From Patagioenas fasciata (Eukaryota > Chordata > Aves > Columbiformes > Columbidae): a DNA stretch of 64,000 nt. The DNA lies in NCBI RefSeq assembly GCF_037038585.1, contig NC_092526.1, forward strand, positions 42,481,501 through 42,545,500. Reading direction: 5' to 3'. This document shows, in pieces, positions 35,541 to 47,070 of this stretch (positions are counted from its first letter, which is position 1; every line of letters starts with the position of its first letter). The notes under the pieces were generated by a model. It worked only from the letters and a program-made list of their open reading frames with translations, was not told where the DNA came from and made no database searches. Position numbers and translations under genes: made by a program.

Positions 35541-38500
35541 AGGAGTGCCCCAAAGGATGCAACGTTCAGGAGGGGAACCAAGAGTTCAGGAGGGATCCAC
35601 CCAGGACTTCATGACAGGACCCACCCAGGACTTCAGGAGGGGATCCAGGAGTTCTGAGGGGACCCAGGAGTTCAGGAGGGACCCATTCAGGAGTTCAGGA
35701 GAGACCCATTCAATGGTTCAGGAGGGGGACCAGGAGTGCCCCAAAGGACCCAGGAGTTCAGGGTGGGACCCAAAAGTTCAGGAGGGACCCACCCAGGAGT
35801 TCAGGAGGGACCCACCCAGGAGTTCATGGCGGGACCCACCCAGGAGTTCAGGAGAGGACCCAGGAGTTCTGAGGGGACCCATTCAGGAGTTCAGGAGGGG
35901 GACCAGGAGTGCCCCAAAGGACCCAGGAGTTCAGGAGGGGACCCAGGAGTGCCCCAAAGGATCCAGAGTTCAGGAGGGGACCCGCCCAGGAGTTCAGGAG
36001 GGGACCCGCCCAGGAGTTCAGGAGGGGACCCGCCCAGGAGTTCAGGAGGGGACCTAGGATTTCAGGGGGTAACCCAAGAGTTCAGGAGCGGACCCAGGAG
36101 TTCAGGAGAGGACCCAGGAGTGCCCCAAAGGACCCAGGAGTTTCAGGAGGGGACCAAGGAGTGCCCCAAAGGATCCAGAGTTCAGGAGTGTACCCAGGAA
36201 TGCCCCAAAGGACCCAGGAGTTCAGGGGGGAACCCAGGCGTTCTGAGGGCACCCAGGAGTGCCCCAAAGGACCCAAGAGGTCAGGAGGGGACCCAGAAGT
36301 TCGGGAGGGACCCACCCAGGAGTTCAGGAGGGACCTACCCAGTAGTTCGGGAGGGGACGCACCCAGGAGTTCGGGAGGGGACCCAGAAGTGCCCCAAAGG
36401 ACCCCGGAGTTCAAGGTGGGACCCAAGAGCGTAGAAGGGGACCCAAAAGTTCAGGAGGGGACCCAGGAGTACCCCAAAGGACCCAGGAGATCAGGGGGAA
36501 ACCCAGGAGTTCTGAGGGGACCCAAGAGTTCACCAAAGGACCCAAGAGTTCAGGAGGGGACCCAGGAGTGCCCCAAAGGATCCAGAGTTCAGGAGGGGAC
36601 CCACCCAGGAGTTCAGGAGGGGACCAAGGAGTTCTGAGGGGACCCATTCAGGAGTTCAGGAGGGGGACCAGGAGTGCCCCAAAGGACCCAGGAGTTCAGG
36701 AGGGGACCCAGGAGTGCCCCAAAGGATCCAGAGTTCAGGAGGGGACCCAAGAGATCAGGAGGGGACCCACCCAGGAGTTCAGGAGGGGACCCACCCAGGA
36801 GTTCAGGAGGGGACCTAGGATTTCAGGGGGTAACCCAAGAGTTCAGGAGCGGACCCAGGAGTTCAGGAGAGGACCCAGGAGTGCCCCAAAGGACCCAGGA
36901 GTTCAGGAGGGGACCAAGGAGTGCCCCAAAGGATCCAGAGTTCAGGAGTGTACCCAGGAATGCCCCAAAGGACCCAGGAGTTCAGGGGGGAACCAATGTG
37001 TTCTGAGGGCACCCAGGAGTGCCCCAAAGGACCCAAGAGGTCAGGAGGGGACCCAGAAGTTCGGGAGGGACCCACCCAGGAGTTCAGGAGGGACCCACCC
37101 AGTAGTTCGGGAGGGGACCCAAACAGGAGTTCGGGAGGGGACCCAGGAGTACCCCAAAGGACCCAGGAGTTCAGGGGGGAATCCAGGAGTTCTGAGGGGA
37201 CCCAAGAGTTCACCAAAGGACCCAAGAGTTCAGGAGGGGACCCAGGAGTGCCCCGAGGGATCCAGAGTTCAGGAGGGGACCCACCCAGGAGTTCAGGAGG
37301 GGACCCAGCAGTGCCCCAAAGGACCCAGGAGTTCAGGTGGGAACACAGGAGTTCGCAGGGGACTCAGGAGTTCAGGAGGGGACCCAGGAGTGCCCCAAAG
37401 GATCCAGAGTTCAGGAGGGGACCCGCCCAGGAGTTCAGGAGGGGACCCGCCCAGGAGTTCAGGAGGGGACCCGCCCAGGAGTTCAGGAGGGGACCCGCCC
37501 AGGAGTTCAGGGAGGGACCCGCCCAGGAGTTCAGGGAGGGACCCGCCCAGGAGTTCAGGGAGGGACCCGCCCAGGAGTTCAGGGAGGGACCCGCCCAGGA
37601 GTTCAGGGAGGGACCCGCCCAGGAGTTCAGGGAGGGACTGAAGAATTCAGGAGGGAACCTAGGAGTTCAGGAGAGGACCCAGGAGTGCCCCAAAGGATCC
37701 AGAGTTCAGGAGGGGACCCAGGAATGCCCCAAAGGACCCAGGAGTTCAGGGGGGAACCCAAGCGTTCTGAGGGGACCCAGGAGTGCCTCAAAGTACCCAA
37801 GAGTTCGGGAGGGGACCCACACAGGAGATCGTCAGGGGACCCACCCAGGAGTTCGGGAGGGAACCCAGCAGTGCCCCAAATGACCCAGGAGTTCGGCGTG
37901 GAACCCAAGAGTACTGAGGAGACCCAGGAGTGCCCCAAAGGAACCAGGAATTCAGGGGTGAACCCAAGAGTTCTGAGGGGACCCGATAGTTCCCCAAAGG
38001 ACCCAAGAGTTTAGGAGGGGACGCAGGAGTGCCCCAAAGGATCCAGAGTTCAGGAGGGGACCCAAGAGTTCAGGAGGGGACCCAGAAGTTCAGTGGGGGA
38101 CCGAAGAGTTCAGGAGGGGGACCAGGAGTGTCCCAAAGGACCCAGGAGTTCAGTGGAGAACCCAGGAGTTCTGAGGGGAACCCAGGAGTGCCCCAAAGGA
38201 CCCAAGAGATCAGGAGGGCAACCACCCAGGAGTTCAGGAGGGCACCAACCCAGGAGTTCAGGAGGGCACCCACACAGGAGTTCAGTGGGGGACCGAAGAG
38301 TTCAGGAGGGGGACCAGGAGTGCCACAAAGGCCCGAGGAGTTCAGTAGGGAACCCAGGAGTTCTGAGGGGACCCAAGAGTGCCCCAAAGGACCCAAGAGT
38401 TCAGGAGGGTACCCAAGAGTTCAGGAGGGGACCTACCCAGGAGTTCAGGAGGGGACCCACCCAGGAGTTCAGGAAGGGACCCTGCAGTGCCCCAAAGGAT

Positions 38501-39985
38501 CCAGAGTTCAGGAGGGGACCCACCCAGGACTTCATGGCGGGACCCACCCAGGAGTTCAGGAGGGGACCCAGGAGTTCTGAGGGGACCCATTCAGGAGTTC
38601 AGGAGGGGGACCAGGAGTGCCCCAAAGGACCCAGGAGTTCAGGAGGGGACCCAGGAGTGCCCCAAAGGATCCATAGTTCAGGAGGGGACCCAAGAGATCA
38701 GGAGGGACCCAGGAGTTCAGGAGGGGACCCGCCCAGGAGTTCAGTAGGGACCCGCCCAGGAGTTCAGTAGGGACCCGCCCAGGAGTTCAGGAGGCACCCG
38801 CCCAGGAGTTCAGGAGGCACCCGCCCAGGAGTTCAAGAGGGGACCTAAGAGTTCAGGGGGTAACCCAAGAGTTCAGGAGAGGACCCAGGAGTACCTCAAA
38901 GGACCCAGGACTTCAGGAGGGCACCTAGGAATGCCCCAAAGGACCCAGGAGTTCAGGGGGGAACACAGGCGTTCTGAGGGGACCCAGGAGTGCCCCAAAG
39001 TACCCAGGAGTTCGGGAGGGGACCCACCCAGGAGTTCGGGATGGGACCCACCCAGGAGTTCAGGGGGGGACCCACCCAGGAGTTCAGGGGGGGACCCACC
39101 CAGGAGTTCAGGGGGGAACCCACCCAGGAGTTCAGGAGGGGACCCACCCAGGAGTTCAGGAGGGGACCCAGCAGTGCCCCAAAGGACCCAGGAGTTCAGG
39201 AGGGCACCCAGGAGTGCCCCAAAGGACCCAAGAGGTCAGGAGGGGACCCAGCAGTGCCCCAAAGGACCCAGGAGTTCAGGAGGGCACCCAGGAGTGCCCC
39301 AAAGGATCCAGAGTTCAGGAGGGGACCCAGGAATGCCCCAAAGGACCCAGGAGTTCAGGGGGGAACCCAAGCGTTCTGAGGGGACCCAGGAGTGCCTCAA
39401 AGTACCCAAGAGTTCGGGAGGGGACCCACACAGGAGATCGTCAGGGGACCCACCCAGGAGTTCGGGAGGGAACCCAGCAGTGCCCCAAATGACCCAGGAG
39501 TTCAGCGTGGAACCCAAGAGTACTGAGGAGACCCAGGAGTGCCCCAAAGGACCCAGGAGTTCAGGGGTGAACCCAAGAGTTCTGAGGGGACCCGATAGTT
39601 CCCCAAAGGACCCAAGAGTTTAGGAGGGGACGCAGGAGTGCCCCAAAGGATCCAGAGTTCAGGAGGGGACCCAAGAGTTCAGGAGGGGACCCAGAAGTTC
39701 AGTGGGGGACCGAAGAGTTCAGGAGGGGGACCAGGAGTGTCCCAAAGGACCCAGGAGTTCAGTGGGGAACCCAGGAGTTCTGAGGGGAACCCAGGAGTGC
39801 CCCAAAGGACCCAAGAGATCAGGAGGGCACCCACCCAGAAGTTCAGGAGGGCACCCACCCAGGAGTTCAGGAGGGCACCCACCCAGGAGTTCAGTGGGGG
39901 ACCGAAGAGTTCAGGAGGGGGACCAGGAGTGCCCCAAAGGCCCGAGGAGTTCAGTAGGGAACCCAGGAGTTCTGAGGGGACCCAG
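35540..39985 (+). repeat. Higher-order repeat D1 (4.44 kb)
   Basis: First of three D copies. GCAACGTT is at 35,559; the next is at 40,002, giving a unit length of 4,443 bp. Inside are two ACCTAGGATTTC segments 762 bp apart (~36,053 and ~36,815), a six-unit 24-mer run at ~37.5 kb, and two ATCG cassettes (37,827 and 39,437) 1,610 bp apart. D-specific variants are ACCCACACAGG before the ATCG unit, AACCCAAGCGTTCTG and GACCCGATAGTTCC. An extra T in GAGTTTCAGG near 36,140 is shared with D3. Confidence 0.9.
37505..37640 (+). repeat. 24-bp run in D1, 6 units
   Basis: Six CAGGGAGGG-tail 24-bp units, preceded by three CAGGAGGGG-tail 24-mers. The homologous runs in D2 and D3 have eight CAGGGAGGG units each, so this run is a copy-number-variable position inside an otherwise nearly identical unit. 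Confidence 0.9.
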
Positions 39986-42900
39986 GAGTGCCCCAAAGGA
40001 TGCAACGTTCAGGAGGGGAACCAAGAGTTCAGGAGGGATCCACCCAGGACTTCATGACGGGACCCACCCAGGACTTCAGGAGGGGATCCAGGAGTTCTGA
40101 GGGGACCCAGGAGTTCAGGAGGGACCCATTCAGGAGTTCAGGAGAGACCCATTCAATGGTTCAGGAGGGGGACCAGGAGTGCCCCAAAGGACCCAGGAGT
40201 TCAGGGTGGGACCCAAAAGTTCAGGAGGGACCCACCCAGGAGTTCAGGAGGGACCCACCCAGGAGTTCATGGAGGGACCCACCCAGGAGTTCAGGAGAGG
40301 ACCCAGGAGTTCTGAGGGGACCCATTCAGGAGTTCAGGAGGGGGACCAGGAGTGCCCCAAAGGACCCAGGAGTTCAGGAGGGGACCCAGGAGTGCCCCAA
40401 AGGATCCAGAGTTCAGGAGGGGACCCGCCCAGGAGTTCAGGAGGGGACCCGCCCAGGAGTTCAGGAGGGGACCCGCCCAGGAGTTCAGGAGGGGACCTAG
40501 GATTTCAGGGGGTAACCCAAGAGTTCAGGAGCGGACCCAGGAGTTCAGGAGAGGACCCAGGAGTGCCCCAAAGGACCCAGGAGATTCAGGAGGGGACCAA
40601 GGAGTGCCCCAAAGGATCCAGAGTTCAGGAGTGTACCCAGGAATGCCCCAAAGGACCCAGGAGTTCAGGGGGGAACCCAGGCGTTCTGAGGGCACCCAGG
40701 AGTGCCCCAAAGGACCCAAGAGGTCAGGAGGGGACCCAGAAGTTCGGGAGGGACCCACCCAGGAGTTCAGGAGGGACCTACCCAGTAGTTCGGGAGGGGA
40801 CGCACCCAGGAGTTCGGGAGGGGACCCAGAAGTGCCCCAAAGGACCCCGGAGTTCAAGGTGGGACCCAAGAGCGTAGAAGGGGACCCAAAAGTTCAGGAG
40901 GGGACCCAGGAGTACCCCAAAGGACCCAGGAGATCAGGGGGAAACCCAGGAGTTCTGAGGGGACCCAAGAGTTCACCAAAGGACCCAAGAGTTCAGGAGG
41001 GGACCCAGGAGTGCCCCAAAGGATCCAGAGTTCAGGAGGGGACCCACCCAGGAGTTCAGGAGGGGACCAAGGAGTTCTGAGGGGACCCATTCAGGAGTTC
41101 AGGAGGGGGACCAGGAGTGCCCCAAAGGACCCAGGAGTTCAGGAGGGGACCCAGGAGTGCCCCAAAGGATCCAGAGTTCAGGAGGGGACCCAAGAGATCA
41201 GGAGGGGACCCACCCAGGAGTTCAGGAGGGGACCCACCCAGGAGTTCAGGAGGGGACCTAGGATTTCAGGGGGTAACCCAAGAGTTCAGGAGCGGACCCA
41301 GGAGTTCAGGAGAGGACCCAGGAGTGCCCCAAAGGACCCAGGAGTTCAGGAGGGGACCAAGGAGTGCCCCAAAGGATCCAGAGTTCAGGAGTGTACCCAG
41401 GAATGCCCCAAAGGACCCAGGAGTTCAGGGGGGAACCAAGGCGTTCTGAGGGCACCCAGGAGTGCCCCAAAGGACCCAAGAGGTCAGGAGGGGACCCAGA
41501 AGTTCGGGAGGGACCCACCCAGGAGTTCAGGAGGGACCCACCCAGTAGTTCGGGAGGGGACCCAAACAGGAGTTCGGGAGGGGACCCAAACAGGAGTTCG
41601 GGAGGGGACCCAGGAGTACCCCAAAGGACCCAGGAGTTCAGGGGGGAATCCAGGAGTTCTGAGGGGACCCAAGAGTTCACCAAAGGACCCAAGAGTTCAG
41701 GAGGGGACCCAGGAGTGCCCCGAAGGATCCAGAGTTCAGGAGGGGACCCACCCAGGAGTTCAGGAGGGGACCCAGCAGTGCCCCAAAGGACCCAGGAGTT
41801 CAGGTGGGAACACAGGAGTTCGCAGGGGACCCAGGAGTTCAGGAGGGGACCCAGGAGTGCCCCAAAGGATCCAGAGTTCAGGAGGGGACCCGCCCAGGAG
41901 TTCAGGAGGGGACCCGCCCAGGAGTTCAGGAGGGGACCCGCCCAGGAGTTCAGGGAGGGACCCGCCCAGGAGTTCAGGGAGGGACCCGCCCAGGAGTTCA
42001 GGGAGGGACCCGCCCAGGAGTTCAGGGAGGGACCCGCCCAGGAGTTCAGGGAGGGACCCGCCCAGGAGTTCAGGGAGGGACCCGCCCAGGAGTTCAGGGA
42101 GGGACCCGCCCAGGAGTTCAGGGAGGGACTGAAGAATTCAGGAGGGAACCTAGGAGTTCAGGAGAGGACCCAGGAGTGCCCCAAAGGATCCAGAGTTCAG
42201 GAGGGGACCCAGGAATGCCCCAAAGGACCCAGGAGTTCAGGGGGGAACCCAAGCGTTCTGAGGGGACCCAGGAGTGCCTCAAAGTACCCAAGAGTTCGGG
42301 AGGGGACCCACACAGGAGATCGTCAGGGGACCAACCCAGGAGTTCGGGAGGGAACCCAGCAGTGCCCCAAATGACCCAGGAGTTCGGCGTGGAACCCAAG
42401 AGTACTGAGGAGACCCAGGAGTGCCCCAAAGGAACCAGGAATTCAGGGGTGAACCCAAGAGTTCTGAGGGGACCCGATAGTTCCCCAAAGGACCCAAGAG
42501 TTTAGGAGGGGACGCAGGAGTGCCCCAAAGGATCCAGAGTTCAGGAGGGGACCCAAGAGTTCAGGAGGGGACCCAGAAGTTCAGTGGGGGACCGAAGAGT
42601 TCAGGAGGGGGACCAGGAGTGTCCCAAAGGACCCAGGAGTTCAGTGGAGAACCCAGGAGTTCTGAGGGGAACCCAGGAGTGCCCCAAAGGACCCAAGAGA
42701 TCAGGAGGGCAACCACCCAGGAGTTCAGGAGGGCACCAACCCAGGAGTTCAGGAGGGCACCCACACAGGAGTTCAGTGGGGGACCGAAGAGTTCAGGAGG
42801 GGGACCAGGAGTGCCACAAAGGCCCGAGGAGTTCAGTAGGGAACCCAGGAGTTCTGAGGGGACCCAAGAGTGCCCCAAAGGACCCAAGAGTTCAGGAGGG

Positions 42901-44450
42901 TACCCAAGAGTTCAGGAGGGGACCTACCCAGGAGTTCAGGAGGGGACCCACCCAGGAGTTCAGGAAGGGACCCTGCAGTGCCCCAAAGGATCCAGAGTTC
43001 AGGAGGGGACCCACCCAGGACTTCATGGCGGGACCCACCCAGGAGTTCAGGAGGGGACCCAGGAGTTCTGAGAGGACCCATTCAGGAGTTCAGGAGGGGG
43101 ACCAGGAGTGCCCCAAAGGACCCAGGAGTTCAGGAGGGGACCCAGGAGTGCCCCAAAGGATCCATAGTTCAGGAGGGGACCCAAGAGATCAGGAGGGACC
43201 CAGGAGTTCAGGAGGGGACCCGCCCAGGAGTTCAGTAGGGACCCGCCCAGGAGTTCAGTAGGGACCCGCCCAGGAGTTCAGGAGGCACCCGCCCAGGAGT
43301 TCAAGAGGGGACCTAAGAGTTCAGGGGGTAACCCAAGAGTTCAGGAGAGGACCCAGGAGTACCTCAAAGGACCCAGGACTTCAGGAGGGCACCTAGGAAT
43401 GCCCCAAAGGACCCAGGAGTTCAGGGGGGAACACAGGCGTTCTGAGGGGACCCATGAGTGCCCCAAAGTACCCAGGAGTTCGGGAGGGGACCCACCCAGG
43501 AGTTCGGGATGGGACCCACCCAGGAGTTCAGGGGGGGACCCACCCAGGAGTTCAGGGGGGGACCCACCCAGGAGTTCAGGGGGGAACCCACCCAGGAGTT
43601 CAGGAGGGGACCCACCCAGGAGTTCAGGAGGGGACCCAGCAGTGCCCCAAAGGACCCAGGAGTTCAGGAGGGCACCCAGGAGTGCCCCAAAGGATCCAGA
43701 GTTCAGGAGGGGACCCAGCAGTGCCCCAAAGGACCCAGGAGTTCAGGAGGGCACCCAGGAGTGCCCCAAAGGATCCAGAGTTCAGGAGGGGACCCAGGAA
43801 TGCCCCAAAGGACCCAGGAGTTCAGGGGGGAACCCAAGCGTTCTGAGGGGACCCAGGAGTGCCTCAAAGTACCCAAGAGTTCGGGAGGGGACCCACACAG
43901 GAGATCGTCAGGGGACCCACCCAGGAGTTCGGGAGGGAACCCAGCAGTGCCCCAAATGACCCAGGAGTTCAGCGTGGAACCCAAGAGTACTGAGGAGACC
44001 CAGGAGTGCCCCAAAGGACCCAGGAGTTCAGGGGTGAACCCAAGAGTTCTGAGGGGACCCGATAGTTCCCCAAAGGACCCAAGAGTTTAGGAGGGGACGC
44101 AGGAGTGCCCCAAAGGATCCAGAGTTCAGGAGGGGACCCAAGAGTTCAGGAGGGGACCCAGAAGTTCAGTGGGGGACCGAAGAGTTCAGGAGGGGGACCA
44201 GGAGTGTCCCAAAGGACCCAGGAGTTCAGTGGGGAACCCAGGAGTTCTGAGGGGAACCCAGGAGTGCCCCAAAGGACCCAAGAGATCAGGAGGGCACCCA
44301 CCCAGAAGTTCAGGAGGGCACCCACCCAGGAGTTCAGGAGGGCACCCACCCAGGAGTTCAGTGGGGGACCGAAGAGTTCAGGAGGGGGACCAGGAGTGCC
44401 CCAAAGGCCCGAGGAGTTCAGTAGGGAACCCAGGAGTTCTGAGGGGACCC
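39985..44450 (+). repeat. Higher-order repeat D2 (4.47 kb)
   Basis: Second D copy, GCAACGTT at 40,002 to 44,469 (4,467 bp). It matches D1 almost base for base over the stretches I compared. Length changes are whole units: two more CAGGGAGGG 24-mers, one fewer CAGGAGGGG 24-mer and one extra ACCCAAACAGG unit near 41.57 kb. One 23-bp CACCCGCCC unit is lost near 43.29 kb, and a 20-bp unit is replaced by a 19-bp one near 43.69 kb. The left junction, where AGTAGGGAACC...TCTGAGG runs directly into AGTGCCCCAAAGGATGCAACG, is the D-D boundary. Confidence 0.9.
41947..42131 (+). repeat. 24-bp run in D2, 8 units
   Basis: Eight tandem CAGGGAGGG-tail 24-bp units ending in ACTGAAGAATTC, preceded by two CAGGAGGGG-tail 24-mers. 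It is homologous to the six-unit run in D1. Confidence 0.9.
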
Positions 44451-44962
44451 AGGAGTGCCCCAAAGGATGCAACGTTCAGGAGGGGAACCAAGAGTTCAGG
44501 AGGGATCCACCCAGGACTTCATGACGGGACCCACCCAGGACTTCAGGAGGGGATCCAGGAGTTCTGAGGGGACCCAGGAGTTCAGGAGGGACCCATTCAG
44601 GAGTTCAGGAGAGACCCATTCAATGGTTCAGGAGGGGGACCAGGAGTGCCCCAAAGGACCCAGGAGTTCAGGGTGGGACCCAAAAGTTCAGGAGGGACCC
44701 ACCCAGGAGTTCAGGAGGGACCCACCCAGGAGTTCATGGCGGGACCCACCCAGGAGTTCAGGAGAGGACCCAGGAGTTCTGAGGGGACCCATTCAGGAGT
44801 TCAGGAGGGGGACCAGGAGTGCCCCAAAGGACCCAGGAGTTCAGGAGGGGACCCAGGAGTGCCCCAAAGGATCCAGAGTTCAGGAGGGGACCCGCCCAGG
44901 AGTTCAGGAGGGGACCCGCCCAGGAGTTCAGGAGGGGACCCGCCCAGGAGTTCAGGAGGGGA

Positions 44963-46820
44963 CCTAGGATTTCAGGGGGTAACCCAAGAGTTCAGGAGCG
45001 GACCCAGGAGTTCAGGAGAGGACCCAGGAGTGCCCCAAAGGACCCAGGAGTTTCAGGAGGGGACCAAGGAGTGCCCCAAAGGATCCAGAGTTCAGGAGTG
45101 TACCCAGGAATGCCCCAAAGGACCCAGGAGTTCAGGGGGGAACCCAGGCGTTCTGAGGGCACCCAGGAGTGCCCCAAAGGACCCAAGAGGTCAGGAGGGG
45201 ACCCAGAAGTTCGGGAGGGACCCACCCAGGAGTTCAGGAGGGACCTACCCAGTAGTTCGGGAGGGGACGCACCCAGGAGTTCGGGAGGGGACCCAGAAGT
45301 GCCCCAAAGGACCCCGGAGTTCAAGGTGGGACCCAAGAGCGTAGAAGGGGACCCAAAAGTTCAGGAGGGGACCCAGGAGTACCCCAAAGGACCCAGGAGA
45401 TCAGGGGGAAACCCAGGAGTTCTGAGGGGACCCAAGAGTTCACCAAAGGACCCAAGAGTTCAGGAGGGGACCCAGGAGTGCCCCAAAGGATCCAGAGTTC
45501 AGGAGGGGACCCACCCAGGAGTTCAGGAGGGGACCCACCCAGGAGTTCAGGAGGGGACCCGCCCAGGAGTTCAGGAGGGGACCTAGGATTTCAGGGGGTA
45601 ACCCAAGAGTTCAGGAGCGGACCCAGGAGTTCAGGAGAGGACCCAGGAGTGCCCCAAAGGACCCAGGAGTTCAGGAGGGGACCAAGGAGTGCCCCAAAGG
45701 ATCCAGAGTTCAGGAGTGTACCCAGGAATGCCCCAAAGGACCCAGGAGTTCAGGGGGGAACCCAGGCGTTCTGAGGGCACCCAGGAGTGCCCCAAAGGAC
45801 CCAAGAGGTCAGGAGGGGACCCAGAAGTTCGGGAGGGACCCACCCAGGAGTTCAGGAGGGACCTACCCAGTAGTTCGGGAGGGGACGCACCCAGGAGTTC
45901 GGGAGGGGACCCAGAAGTGCCCCAAAGGACCCCGGAGTTCAAGGTGGGACCCAAGAGCGTAGAAGGGGACCCAAAAGTTCAGGAGGGGACCCAGGAGTAC
46001 CCCAAAGGACCCAGGAGATCAGGGGGAAACCCAGGAGTTCTGAGGGGACCCAAGAGTTCACCAAAGGACCCAAGAGTTCAGGAGGGGACCCAGGAGTGCC
46101 CCAAAGGATCCAGAGTTCAGGAGGGGACCCACCCAGGAGTTCAGGAGGGGACCCACCCAGGAGTTCAGGAGGGGACCCGCCCAGGAGTTCAGGAGGGGAC
46201 CTAGGATTTCAGGGGGTAACCCAAGAGTTCAGGAGCGGACCCAGGAGTTCAGGAGAGGACCCAGGAGTGCCCCAAAGGACCCAGGAGTTCAGGAGGGGAC
46301 CAAGGAGTGCCCCAAAGGATCCAGAGTTCAGGAGTGTACCCAGGAATGCCCCAAAGGACCCAGGAGTTCAGGGGGGAACCAAGGCGTTCTGAGGGCACCC
46401 AGGAGTGCCCCAAAGGACCCAAGAGGTCAGGAGGGGACCCAGAAGTTCGGGAGGGACCCACCCAGGAGTTCAGGAGGGACCCACCCAGTAGTTCGGGAGA
46501 GGACCCAAACAGGAGTTCGGGAGGGGACCCAGGAGTACCCCAAAGGACCCAGGAGTTCAGGGGGGAATCCAGGAGTTCTGAGGGGACCCAAGAGTTCACC
46601 AAAGGACCCAAGAGTTCAGGAGGGGACCCAGGAGTGCCCCGAAGGATCCAGAGTTCAGGAGGGGACCCACCCAGGAGTTCAGGAGGGGACCCAGCAGTGC
46701 CCCAAAGGACCCAGGAGTTCAGGTGGGAACACAGGAGTTCGCAGGGGACCCAGGAGTTCAGGAGGGGACCCAGGAGTGCCCCAAAGGATCCAGAGTTCAG
46801 GAGGGGACCCGCCCAGGAGT
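44963..46820 (+). repeat. Inner 618-620 bp segment, three tandem copies in D3
   Basis: ACCTAGGATTTC occurs at ~44,963, ~45,583 and ~46,201, spacings of 620 and 618 bp. D1 and D2 each have two, 762 bp apart. The D3 copies lack the ~144 bp with CAAGGAGTTCTGAGG, CATTCAGG and GAGATCAGG units that separates the two copies in D1 and D2. The first two copies share GACCTACCC and CCCCGGAGTTCAAGG. The third has ACCCAAACAGG instead, like the second copy in D1 and D2. Confidence 0.9.
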
Positions 46821-46879
46821 TCAGGAGGGGACCCGCCCAGGAGTTCAGGAGGGACCCGCCCAGGAGTTCAGGAGGGACC

Positions 46880-47070
46880 CGCCCAGGAGTTCAGGGAGGG
46901 ACCCGCCCAGGAGTTCAGGGAGGGACCCGCCCAGGAGTTCAGGGAGGGACCCGCCCAGGAGTTCAGGGAGGGACCCGCCCAGGAGTTCAGGGAGGGACCC
47001 GCCCAGGAGTTCAGGGAGGGACCCGCCCAGGAGTTCAGGGAGGGACCCGCCCAGGAGTTCAGGGAGGGAC
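46880..47070 (+). repeat. 24-bp run in D3, 8 units
   Basis: Eight CAGGGAGGG-tail 24-bp units ending in ACTGAAGAATTC. Its lead-in is two CAGGAGGGG-tail and two 23-bp CAGGAGGG-tail units, so the lead-in composition differs from D1 and D2 although the main run has the same number as D2. Confidence 0.9.

Noticed and set aside
36130..36145. Frameshift or assembly error at GAGTTTCAGG (extra T)
   Set aside because: The same extra base recurs at the homologous D3 position (~45,050), and D2 has an extra A there (~40,583), so it is an inherited variant, not a random error.
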